A stretch of 33,471 nucleotides of DNA from a virus: IMG/VR virus record IMGVR_UViG_3300047095_000639, positions 1-33,471 of that record; one strand, given 5' to 3'. Position 1 is the stretch's first letter, and every line of letters begins with the position of its first letter. The notes beneath the pieces were generated by a model. It was given only the letters and a program-made list of their open reading frames with translations. It made no database searches and was not told where the DNA came from. A program made the position numbers and the translations under genes. Of the stretch, positions 15,811-23,007 are shown piece after piece.

Positions 15811-17661
15811 ATGGCAAGGGGCGTTTATATTCTCGCATTAAGAGATAACTCTTATTATAATTGGGCTGTAAACTTAGCTGCATCAGTTAAGTTTCACAGC
15901 CCTGAGTTATTTGTAACGTTACTACATGATGGTAACTTTAATAGCATACCAATAAATGAACAGTTTGTTTTTGATGCTAATATTAAAATAGATGAAACAG
16001 CGTATAATGTCAATAATGAATTTCAGCCCGGACATTGTAAACTATCTTTGTTTGATTACTTCTCACATGATGAGAATATTTATTTAGATTCAGATAGCAT
16101 TGCAATTGCTCCATTAAATCAGTTATTTGAAGCTTGTAAAAATAATCATGTAGGTTTACAGATAGTAAAAAAATATAACTATCAGGATTCAAACTGGGAT
16201 TGTATTTGGATGCAATGGGATGAACTTAAACAGGCTTATAAACTGCCTGAGAAGTTTAAAATTGTAGAAATTAATTCATCATTTATTTACACTAAAAAAA
16301 CAAAGGAAGCCAAAGCGTTTTGGAAACAAGCTAAGGCAAATTACATACCTAATTATAAATCAAAATGGGGTAATAAGTTTCCTGATGAATTAGCCTTTGA
16401 TGTAGCGGCTGCACAAACTGGTTTAAATGTAGAATTTAATAAAAGCTGTTCAACGTACCCCTGCCAAATGAATGGTAAAAAAGGAATTACACAACTTGCA
16501 AAAGATTCTGTATTCCTATCATTTTGGGGTGGTAAGCATCACGAGTATGCGTTTCATTATAAAAATTATGATTTGTATGCTCAACAAATCCATAGGAATA
16601 TTTTCGGTAAGCATAATCCGTACAAGATACAAACGCTGATGAAAAATAAAATGGTTCATAAAGCGAATGTAAGATTAGTTAAAACTGATAATTCTCAGGC
16701 AATTTTAGAACAGAATTTAAGAGCTGAATTAAGTCAATTTGATACACATATAAAAATAAATGATACGATTCTAATTGATTCTAAATTGTTACTTAAAAGC
16801 TACAAGGATCAACGTGGAAGAGATTTGAAAGTAACGAACTGGCTAAACGGGTCAATAATAAAATACAACGATAAGAATTTATTTTGTTATCGTATGGAGA
16901 TGCCACAGCCTCGTTTCTTTGAGAATCAAAAGTTAGGACTTGTTGAATTAGATAGTAATTACCAACCGATTGAAAAGACAAATAAACTATTAGATTTATA
17001 TAGTAGCTTCAGAGGTTTTCACGTTGAAGACCCTAGACTATTTGAAAGCAACGGAGATTTAATGTTAGCTTATACTGATGGGTATAAGATGGCTTTAGCA
17101 AACTTATCAAAGAATGATAAAGGTAGCTATTTAGAAAGTCCAAAACGTAACGGAGTAGGGCATGACGGCAGAGAAAAGAATTGGACACCATTTGATTATA
17201 ATAACAAAGTACATTTTGTTTATAATACAGCTCCTATTCATACTGTTGTAGATTTAGAAGGTAATATTTATGAACACGAATGGAATCCTGAGTTTAAATA
17301 CGGCTATCTTAGAGGTGGAACTCCGGCGTATAATATGGGTGATTACTATTTAAGTTTTTTTCATTCATCTTATAAATTAAATTCAGAGAAATGGGGTCGT
17401 GTTTATTTTGCTGGGGCTTATGCCTTTGAAAGTAAGCCACCTTTTAAACCGATAGCATACACAAAAGAGCCGTTAATTATGGGTGAGTTTTTTGATATGA
17501 GTATTGCACGACCTTGCAACGTTGTTTTTGTAGTATTCCCATGCGGTGCAATTTTAGATAACGGCGAATGGTCTGTATCATTTGGATACCAGGATTACGA
17601 GAATAGAATTTTCAAAATTAAAGATAAAGAATTATGGAGTTTAATGAGTTATTGCAAGTAA
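15811..17661 (+). CDS. Glycosyltransferase fused to GH130-like propeller
   Basis: ATG 15811 gives 616 residues; an in-frame ATG at 15751 lies inside the tail-protein gene and is unlikely. Residues ~1-280 look like a GT-A glycosyltransferase: MARGVYILALRDNS opening and a DSD metal/nucleotide-sugar motif (93-95) in NIYLDSDSIAIAP. Residues ~330-616 resemble a five-bladed propeller. HVEDPRLF (404-411) and EKNWTPF (455-461) match the EDPR and EKNW signatures of GH130 mannoside phosphorylases and hydrolases. It may build or trim a glycan on virion or host surface. It is followed by methyltransferase and glycosyltransferase genes. The fusion call rests on motifs. Confidence 0.6.
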   Translation: MARGVYILALRDNSYYNWAVNLAASVKFHSPELFVTLLHDGNFNSIPINEQFVFDANIKIDETAYNVNNEFQPGHCKLSLFDYFSHDENIYLDSDSIAIAPLNQLFEACKNNHVGLQIVKKYNYQDSNWDCIWMQWDELKQAYKLPEKFKIVEINSSFIYTKKTKEAKAFWKQAKANYIPNYKSKWGNKFPDELAFDVAAAQTGLNVEFNKSCSTYPCQMNGKKGITQLAKDSVFLSFWGGKHHEYAFHYKNYDLYAQQIHRNIFGKHNPYKIQTLMKNKMVHKANVRLVKTDNSQAILEQNLRAELSQFDTHIKINDTILIDSKLLLKSYKDQRGRDLKVTNWLNGSIIKYNDKNLFCYRMEMPQPRFFENQKLGLVELDSNYQPIEKTNKLLDLYSSFRGFHVEDPRLFESNGDLMLAYTDGYKMALANLSKNDKGSYLESPKRNGVGHDGREKNWTPFDYNNKVHFVYNTAPIHTVVDLEGNIYEHEWNPEFKYGYLRGGTPAYNMGDYYLSFFHSSYKLNSEKWGRVYFAGAYAFESKPPFKPIAYTKEPLIMGEFFDMSIARPCNVVFVVFPCGAILDNGEWSVSFGYQDYENRIFKIKDKELWSLMSYCK

Positions 17662-18197
17662 CACGAAGAGATATTTTAAGCCTTGATGATAGTCATGGAT
17701 ATACTACTGATATTAATCATATTTATGAACTATTTTATGCAGGCTTGGAACGTAATTGTAAAACTATTGTAGAGATTGGCAGTTATTTAGGTGTTAGCAC
17801 ATTAGCACTGTCCTACATTCAGCGTTTTTATCCTTTATTATCCATAACCTCAGTTGATTTATGCGATGAAATATCTTCAGATTATAGGCAGAATTACTGG
17901 CATAAACATGGAGTTAATTATATTGAATCAAAGGACTGCTCAACTTGGGATTTTATTAATAATGCAAGGTATAACAGAACTAAATATGACTATATTTTTC
18001 ATGATGCTCAGCATGGTGATATAGTAGTTAATGAATATATAGCACTATCAACACTAATTAACGAAGGCGGAGTACTAGCAATGCATGATTTAGATCAGAT
18101 AACTGATTTGGATGGGCTAATTAGTAAGATAAATTTTAAATCTTACAAGACAATGACAGATATTAAAGGCAGAACAACTGGAATTTTTTACAAATGA
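17634..18197 (+). CDS. SAM-dependent methyltransferase
   Basis: A 187-residue class I methyltransferase. The SAM-binding loop is VEIGSYLGVSTLAL (about residues 46-59). The second acidic strand is LSITSVDLCDE. A metal/catalytic-type site is YDYIFHDAQHGDIV with a later LAMHDLDQ. This layout fits the Methyltransf_24 group, many of which O-methylate sugars or small molecules. It overlaps the upstream glycosyltransferase by 28 nt and the downstream one by ATGA. An O-methylation step on a glycan is therefore the most likely role. The substrate is unknown. Confidence 0.68.
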   Translation: MEFNELLQVTRRDILSLDDSHGYTTDINHIYELFYAGLERNCKTIVEIGSYLGVSTLALSYIQRFYPLLSITSVDLCDEISSDYRQNYWHKHGVNYIESKDCSTWDFINNARYNRTKYDYIFHDAQHGDIVVNEYIALSTLINEGGVLAMHDLDQITDLDGLISKINFKSYKTMTDIKGRTTGIFYK

Positions 18198-18955
18198 TAG
18201 GGGTTACGATTGGCATAGGAGAGAAGTATAAACTTTACGCTGAAAAATCAGCTGAAGCGTTCAGAAAACATACAGGTTTAGATGTGTTTATACTGGAAGA
18301 AAAGCATTTAGATTTTTATTTGCCTGAAATTGAAAGTAAAGGAATAGAATATCTTAATGAGAAAACCTGGTATTTAAAGTTCAAGATATTTGATATACTA
18401 CCAACTGTTAATTCATACGTTTATTTCGATGCAGATTGGCACTGTATAGCCGAATGGAACCCTTTGAACTTAGACGGAAGCCCGTATTTTTGGTGTGTGA
18501 GGGATAGGATTTGGAAGGGAGACGTACAAAAGCAAGCCGAAAGGTTAGGGATTGATAAATCAGAGTATTTTAACGCTGGTTTTTATACTGTTAACCGTAA
18601 ATATCATAAGCATTTAATGGATTATTGCTGCGAAATTTATACCGATGTACCTAAGCAATGGGGCGAGCAATGTGTAATTAATAAAGCTATACATGATTTA
18701 AAGATACCTAAACAGTTCATGTCTAAGCGTTATAACTGGATGGATTATGAAGGCATTGATAAGTATATGGATATTATAGGGCTTCATGGTTCTCACAACT
18801 ATCCAATATACGAAGGCAAAGAACAGCTGATAAATATACCTAAAATAGAATGGGATGGGTTGGCTATGCAGTTAGAACCAGGTTTATCTGATGGTTCAAC
18901 TTTTGATGGTAGATATTGGTGTATAACAAAGGATGGTATAAAAATTTGTAATTAA
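18194..18955 (+). CDS. GT-A family glycosyltransferase
   Basis: A 253-residue enzyme. The opening (MIGVTIGIGEKYKLYAEKSA) and KTWYLKFKIFDILP lead to a DAD motif (79-81) in YVYFDADWHC, the metal and nucleotide-sugar site of GT-A enzymes. SEYFNAGFYTVNRK and EQCVINKAIHDL match the GT8-like pattern of an acceptor-side Asn-Ala-Gly and a glutamine-containing helix. An HGSHN sequence lies near the end. It probably adds a sugar to a virion protein or glycan, together with the two preceding enzymes. Donor and acceptor cannot be read from the sequence. Confidence 0.65.
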   Translation: MIGVTIGIGEKYKLYAEKSAEAFRKHTGLDVFILEEKHLDFYLPEIESKGIEYLNEKTWYLKFKIFDILPTVNSYVYFDADWHCIAEWNPLNLDGSPYFWCVRDRIWKGDVQKQAERLGIDKSEYFNAGFYTVNRKYHKHLMDYCCEIYTDVPKQWGEQCVINKAIHDLKIPKQFMSKRYNWMDYEGIDKYMDIIGLHGSHNYPIYEGKEQLINIPKIEWDGLAMQLEPGLSDGSTFDGRYWCITKDGIKICN

Positions 18956-18975
18956 TAAAAAAACATTTATATTTG
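18945..18975 (+). promoter_or_regulatory. Near-perfect promoter for head genes
   Basis: TTTG at 18945-18948, exactly 19 nt, then TATATTTG at 18968-18975: a consensus Bacteroidetes promoter. The microprotein ATG begins 5 nt after the box. The run TTTGTAATTATGA is identical to that at the 4106 promoter. Confidence 0.75.
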
Positions 18976-18980
18976 TAATT

Positions 18981-19040
18981 ATGAAACCATGTGGAGCTTG
19001 TAGCAAACCAAGACCGAAGCCGGTAAGACCAATTAAATAA
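18981..19040 (+). CDS. CxxC microprotein (19 aa), possible leader peptide
   Basis: ATG 18981 opens a 19-residue frame ending TAA 19038-19040, 6 nt before the portal ATG. The peptide is MKPCGACSKPRPKPVRPIK, with a C-x-x-C pair and a Pro/Lys/Arg-rich end. It lies directly behind a consensus promoter, so translation would begin at or next to the transcript 5' end. It could be a small zinc-binding peptide, a leader that sets portal translation, or simply untranslated leader. No family is recognised. Confidence 0.35.
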   Translation: MKPCGACSKPRPKPVRPIK

Positions 19041-19046
19041 ATTTAA

Positions 19047-21125
19047 ATGGAAGAAATAGTTTCTTTTATTGATAAGCTGGTTAGCGAGGCTGTCAGCAAA
19101 ATGACATTGAATAAAGTTGGAGAGAGATTGTATTCATTCAAAAATGGATATAATCTAAACGCTTATTATGATAGGCTCCCTGATTTTAATGATGTTTATA
19201 AAGAAACAATTAAGCAACATGATATAGTTGCTGTCCATGCTAAATTAGGCGTATTCCCTTATGAGATTTTAAGATCAAAAGCACCTAATCAATCTCCTGA
19301 TGAATGGGAATATCAGATGGGACTGTATGAATCTTACACAAACTCAACTTGGAATAGAGCTAAAAATAAAACTAAAATAATTGCTAATAAGCAAAATTAT
19401 TCTATAACTGGATGGGATGCTGAACAGAAACCTTATTTTTACTCTGATTATCCTGAGTATCATAGCTTGGAATCTTTTTTCTTTGACATTGTACGGGATC
19501 GTAAAATTGATTACCCGAACCAAATTCTTTTAATTAAGCCTGATCATATACCAGGTTATTATGATGAAGATGAAATATTTCACGCTGATCAATCAGAAAT
19601 GATTAGCCCCGTAGCTTATATCATTCCTGAACTTGATATTGTAGAATTTGATGAAAACGAATACTTGCTTATTATAACTGATAAAAAAGTTAAGTACATA
19701 GGATTTGATGGTAAATATAAGCATGATGGTATAGAATTTGAATTCTTTGATAAGAATAGCTATTGGAAAATTAAACAGGTTGGAGTTGAAAATAAAAAAC
19801 CCGTATTTGAATATACTTTAATGTATGAGCATAACTGGGGTTACGTTCCAGCTCGTAGATTAGGAGGTAAACCAATTGTAACTGAAGACGGCGATATTTA
19901 TTATCATTCGTGGTTTATTGATGCGGTGCCTGATTTGAATGATGTTATTAGATTATCATCTAATTTAATGATGTCAACTTATAAGCTTGCGTTTCCTATT
20001 ATTATAGCCGTTGTAGATCGTTGTAACTATACAGATAATTTAGGACAGGCTTGTAATAATGGTAAGATTTGGTATGGAGACAAAGGTAAATTTGGAGAAT
20101 GTCCATCTTGTAATGGAACTGGTAAACAGTCAAGCCATAGCCCCACAGGAGTTTATGAGATAGCTGCTACAAGAGGCATTGGACAAGATAATAATTTGGC
20201 AATGACACCTCCGATTCAGTTCGCTGCACCTAATTCAGATATTTTAGAATATACAAAATCTCAAATTGAAGAGAAAAAACGTTCTGCATTTAATTTTTTA
20301 TTTGAATCTGAGGAGGCTAAAAGTAATACAGCAACTGGATCAGCATTAGAAAAGGAAGAGTTTCATTCATTCTTATTACAGTTTAGTAATGAACTTTTTG
20401 ATTTGATGGAGTTCGCTATTGAAGGTATAGGATTTATGAGATATGGTGAAGCTTTTAAAATGCCTTCTATTCGCCGCCCTACATACTTCAGCTTTAGAAC
20501 AAATCAAGATATAACAGTTGAGATAGGTGATGCAATAAAAAATAACCTGCCGCAGCCTTATGTTAAAGAGTTGATTAACGAAAGTACAAATACTCGTTTC
20601 AATACAAATGCAGCAGCTGAATATGAAACTGAATTAGCTATGCAGATTGATAGGTTATGGTCTAAGGATTCCATGACAATTAGAACAATGATTGGAGTTA
20701 CTTGTACAAAAACTGAGGCTATAATTCACGATTCATTCAGTACAATTTATAAAGAAATTCTTGATGAAATTGGACTTGAAACATTTGTTGATTTATCACT
20801 AGATGAAAAGAAACAATTGTTTGTAGACAAAGCAAATAAGATTCTATTTACTTTACAACCTGCACCACAAACAGCGGCAGCTGATATACTTGCGTCTACC
20901 ACGTCAAACGCTATGGATAGTACAGCTGAACTGAGAGGGTCTGTTGGTGGATTGACAGGAATGATTGAGATAGTTAAGGCTGTAGCTTCAGGTCTATATG
21001 ATTTGGACGCTGCTGTAGCGTTAGTACAGGATAGATTTGGATTAACTGAGGAAGACGCAAGGGCTCAACTTGGAACTCCAAATATACCAACCTTGACATC
21101 TGCTGAAACAATATCAAAAGTGTAA
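19047..21125 (+). CDS. Portal protein with four-Cys insert
   Basis: A 692-residue protein with the size and plan of siphophage portals, the dodecameric ring through which DNA is packaged. The region around YEHNWGYVPARRLGG and LNDVIRLSSNLMMSTYKLAF looks like the core, with a long helical C-terminal half (EEKKRSAFNFLFESEEAKS, TGSALEKEEFHSF). Residues 326-355 hold C-x9-C-x15-C-x2-C ending in ECPSCNGTGK, like a zinc knuckle of DnaJ type. Such an insert is unusual for portals. The scaffold and capsid genes follow, as expected. Confidence 0.78.
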   Translation: MEEIVSFIDKLVSEAVSKMTLNKVGERLYSFKNGYNLNAYYDRLPDFNDVYKETIKQHDIVAVHAKLGVFPYEILRSKAPNQSPDEWEYQMGLYESYTNSTWNRAKNKTKIIANKQNYSITGWDAEQKPYFYSDYPEYHSLESFFFDIVRDRKIDYPNQILLIKPDHIPGYYDEDEIFHADQSEMISPVAYIIPELDIVEFDENEYLLIITDKKVKYIGFDGKYKHDGIEFEFFDKNSYWKIKQVGVENKKPVFEYTLMYEHNWGYVPARRLGGKPIVTEDGDIYYHSWFIDAVPDLNDVIRLSSNLMMSTYKLAFPIIIAVVDRCNYTDNLGQACNNGKIWYGDKGKFGECPSCNGTGKQSSHSPTGVYEIAATRGIGQDNNLAMTPPIQFAAPNSDILEYTKSQIEEKKRSAFNFLFESEEAKSNTATGSALEKEEFHSFLLQFSNELFDLMEFAIEGIGFMRYGEAFKMPSIRRPTYFSFRTNQDITVEIGDAIKNNLPQPYVKELINESTNTRFNTNAAAEYETELAMQIDRLWSKDSMTIRTMIGVTCTKTEAIIHDSFSTIYKEILDEIGLETFVDLSLDEKKQLFVDKANKILFTLQPAPQTAAADILASTTSNAMDSTAELRGSVGGLTGMIEIVKAVASGLYDLDAAVALVQDRFGLTEEDARAQLGTPNIPTLTSAETISKV

Positions 21126-21143
21126 TTTTTAATTAGTATATAT

Positions 21144-21503
21144 ATGGAGGAAAAGGTAATCTCAAACAGAAAAAGCGTTGAATTTATACGTGTTGATAAC
21201 CGTAGAAGTGAACGCAACGGTAAATTTAAACCAATGCCGTTAGGACAAATTGTAAAATTTAACAAGGCAGTAACTCTGAACAAAGATTTTAAGAAAAAAT
21301 TCGGTGATCAGGGATTAATGTTAGTTGAAGATTATGAAAAAGGTCTTTGGGCTGAATATGGAATTAAACAACCTAAGATCGTTGAACAACGTGAAGTTGA
21401 ATCTTTAAAAGAAACTAATGCAGCATTGCAGGCAAAGATAGCTGAATTAGAATCTCAAATGGCAAGTAAAAAATCTAAAAAAGTAGAAGATGGCACTAAC
21501 TAA
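21144..21503 (+). CDS. Head-associated coiled-coil protein, unknown
   Basis: A 119-residue protein between portal and scaffold genes. The first ~90 residues are basic and mixed (FIRVDNRRSERNGKFKPM). The C-terminal part (REVESLKETNAALQAKIAEL) is a heptad coiled coil ending in Lys-rich residues. It overlaps the scaffold gene by 14 nt. Position suggests a head assembly factor or minor capsid protein. No family is recognised. Confidence 0.5.
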   Translation: MEEKVISNRKSVEFIRVDNRRSERNGKFKPMPLGQIVKFNKAVTLNKDFKKKFGDQGLMLVEDYEKGLWAEYGIKQPKIVEQREVESLKETNAALQAKIAELESQMASKKSKKVEDGTN

Positions 21504-22308
21504 TGAACAGATTGAGGCAATCAAAGTTATACTACCAGACTTTGAAGCTACAGAAGAAACGACCTTAGACGATGTTAAAAATTTAGCAGGTCAACGGTTT
21601 ATTGATATGGAACTTCACAAAAAGGAAGTTGATGCAGCTTTTGGTAAGGCTCGAGGAACTGCTGAATCTAAGTTTAAAAAATTCTTAGGCGAAGAGGCTA
21701 AGGGTAAAAACTTTGATGAAATGACAGAACTCATTGAGCAAAGAATATCAACTTTTAAAACTGAGATTGAAGACCTTAAAAAGTCTAAGCCATCAGCAGC
21801 GACTGATAAAGAACTTGAAGAGGCAAAGAAACAACTTGCACAATATGAGCAGTTGAATCGTGAGGCTCAAGATAAAGTTGAGAAACTTACCTTAGAAGTT
21901 GAATCAGCTCGTAGCGAAGGCGAAACCAAACTAAGTCAATACCTATTAACTCAAGCTATTCAAAGCACATTCAGTTCAGCTAACTGGGTTGATGGTGCGG
22001 ATAACTACGTTAAACAAGGCGTATGGAATGCTGAGATAGAAGGTAAATATACTTTCAAAAAAGAAGGTGAACGTTTATTAGTATTCGATGCTGATGGGAA
22101 TATAGTAAAGGATGGAGTTACTCAAATGACTGCTGATAAACTATTTGAATCAGTCTTGAAAAAAGCGAATAAATTTAAATCTAATCAAGCCAAAGGAATC
22201 ACAATTGGTAAAACAACTGTAGCACCTTCAGGCGATCCTAAAAAAGAGGAGCAAATTAGAAAAATGTTAGAACACGCTGCTAAGATGAAAGCAGCATTAG
22301 GAAAATAG
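21490..22308 (+). CDS. Capsid scaffolding protein
   Basis: A 272-residue, highly charged, helical protein just before the capsid gene. Residues ~88-150 form a long coiled coil (TFKTEIEDLKKSK, then KELEEAKKQLAQYEQLNREA). The N-terminus begins MALTNEQIEAIKVILPDF and the C-terminus is basic (IRKMLEHAAKMKAALGK), as in many scaffolds that bind the capsid shell. Scaffolds are usually removed from the procapsid; no protease gene is recognised nearby. A strong terminator follows, so its transcript ends before the capsid promoter. Confidence 0.72.
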   Translation: MALTNEQIEAIKVILPDFEATEETTLDDVKNLAGQRFIDMELHKKEVDAAFGKARGTAESKFKKFLGEEAKGKNFDEMTELIEQRISTFKTEIEDLKKSKPSAATDKELEEAKKQLAQYEQLNREAQDKVEKLTLEVESARSEGETKLSQYLLTQAIQSTFSSANWVDGADNYVKQGVWNAEIEGKYTFKKEGERLLVFDADGNIVKDGVTQMTADKLFESVLKKANKFKSNQAKGITIGKTTVAPSGDPKKEEQIRKMLEHAAKMKAALGK

Positions 22309-22333
22309 TGTTTTCATAGTGTGTTGTTTTTGG

Positions 22334-22358
22334 GGGTGGGCTTATGCTCACCCTTTTT
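22334..22358 (+). terminator. Rho-independent terminator after scaffold gene
   Basis: GGGTGGGC (22334-22341), loop TTAT, GCTCACCC (22346-22353), then five T. Eight base pairs including one G-T. It ends transcription of the portal-scaffold operon. On the opposite strand there is no T-run, so it would not end the leftward gene, whose stop codon begins in the same T-run. Confidence 0.85.
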
Positions 22359-22864
22359 TATTGCCTTCCGTAATCATCAGATAAGCGTACAATATCATCC
22401 TCACCAAAATAATCACCAGTTTGCGTTTCAATAAATATAAGTTCAGTTTCACCTATGTTTTTTATTCTATGCTTTGATAGTTTAGGAATGTGAACATGAA
22501 AACCTTTGCCAACTTCAATGACTGTATCGTTAATAGTTAACTCGGCTTTGCCTTGCACAATTACCCAAACTTCAGAACGTTTATGATGGTATTGGTAGGA
22601 TAGCCGTTGTCCTGGATTAACTGTAATCCTTTTAACTTTACAAGTATCAGAATCTAATAATACTTCAAACTGTCCCCATTCCCTAACTTCATTTTTACCA
22701 ATTAGCTTTTGAATGTATAGGCTTGCATCCATCAGCTCCTCTTGTAAGTGTTTAAGAAAATTATCATTATTGTTTTGTTCTAATGTAGTACCGTATTTTT
22801 TGATACCCACCTCTGAACGTTGGATGTATTTATCCAACAGCTGTTTTACTACCTTGTCTTCCAT
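22358..22864 (-). CDS. MazG-like domain fused to phosphomannose isomerase cupin
   Basis: A 168-residue two-domain protein. Residues ~6-55 (YIQRSEVGIKKYGTTLE, then LQEELMDASLYIQKL) match MazG-like nucleotide pyrophosphohydrolases of phages, with the acidic EE-x-x-D set. Residues ~60-168 are a cupin like the C-terminal domain of type II mannose-6-phosphate isomerases: SYQYHHKRSEVWVIVQGKA, VHIPKLSKHRIKN, and the ending GEDDIVRLSDDYGR. Mannose-6-phosphate feeds GDP-mannose synthesis, which would suit the nearby glycan cassette. It is the only leftward gene inside the head operon. The pairing of these two domains is unusual. Substrates are inferred. Confidence 0.72.
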   Translation of the reverse strand: MEDKVVKQLLDKYIQRSEVGIKKYGTTLEQNNNDNFLKHLQEELMDASLYIQKLIGKNEVREWGQFEVLLDSDTCKVKRITVNPGQRLSYQYHHKRSEVWVIVQGKAELTINDTVIEVGKGFHVHIPKLSKHRIKNIGETELIFIETQTGDYFGEDDIVRLSDDYGRQ

Positions 22865-22868
22865 ACCT

Positions 22869-22876
22869 CAAAATTA
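22869..22876 (-). promoter_or_regulatory. Possible -7 box for leftward cupin gene
   Basis: Read leftward, TAATTTTG (22869-22876) matches TAnnTTTG and ends 4 nt before the ATG at 22864, the same close spacing seen at several rightward genes. No good -33 TTG lies upstream. It is back to back with the capsid promoter. Confidence 0.35.
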
Positions 22877-22883
22877 AAAAAAA

Positions 22884-22914
22884 TTTGTTAATTAAAAAAA
22901 TATCTATATATTTG
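22884..22914 (+). promoter_or_regulatory. Strong capsid gene promoter
   Basis: TTTG at 22884-22887, exactly 19 nt, then TATATTTG at 22907-22914: a perfect Bacteroidetes consensus promoter. Transcription should start near 22919, giving an ~89-nt leader before the capsid ATG at 23008. This fits very high expression. Confidence 0.8.
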
Positions 22915-22916
22915 CT

Positions 22917-22965
22917 TTTGAATACTCAAGTGTCGGCGGACATCATACGCAAGTGCTAGCCAGCA
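22917..22965 (+). other. Structured leader of capsid mRNA
   Basis: Three small hairpins with four-base loops follow each other at the start of the capsid leader: TTTGA-atac-TCAAG (22917-22930), TGTC-ggcg-GACA (22931-22942) and TGCT-agcc-AGCA (22954-22965). They lie just inside the predicted transcript 5' end. Such structures commonly stabilise abundant mRNAs. The pairings are seen; the function is inferred. Confidence 0.4.
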
Positions 22966-23007
22966 ATACAGGCAATCAATTATTAATTAACTTTAAATCT
23001 ATAAATC

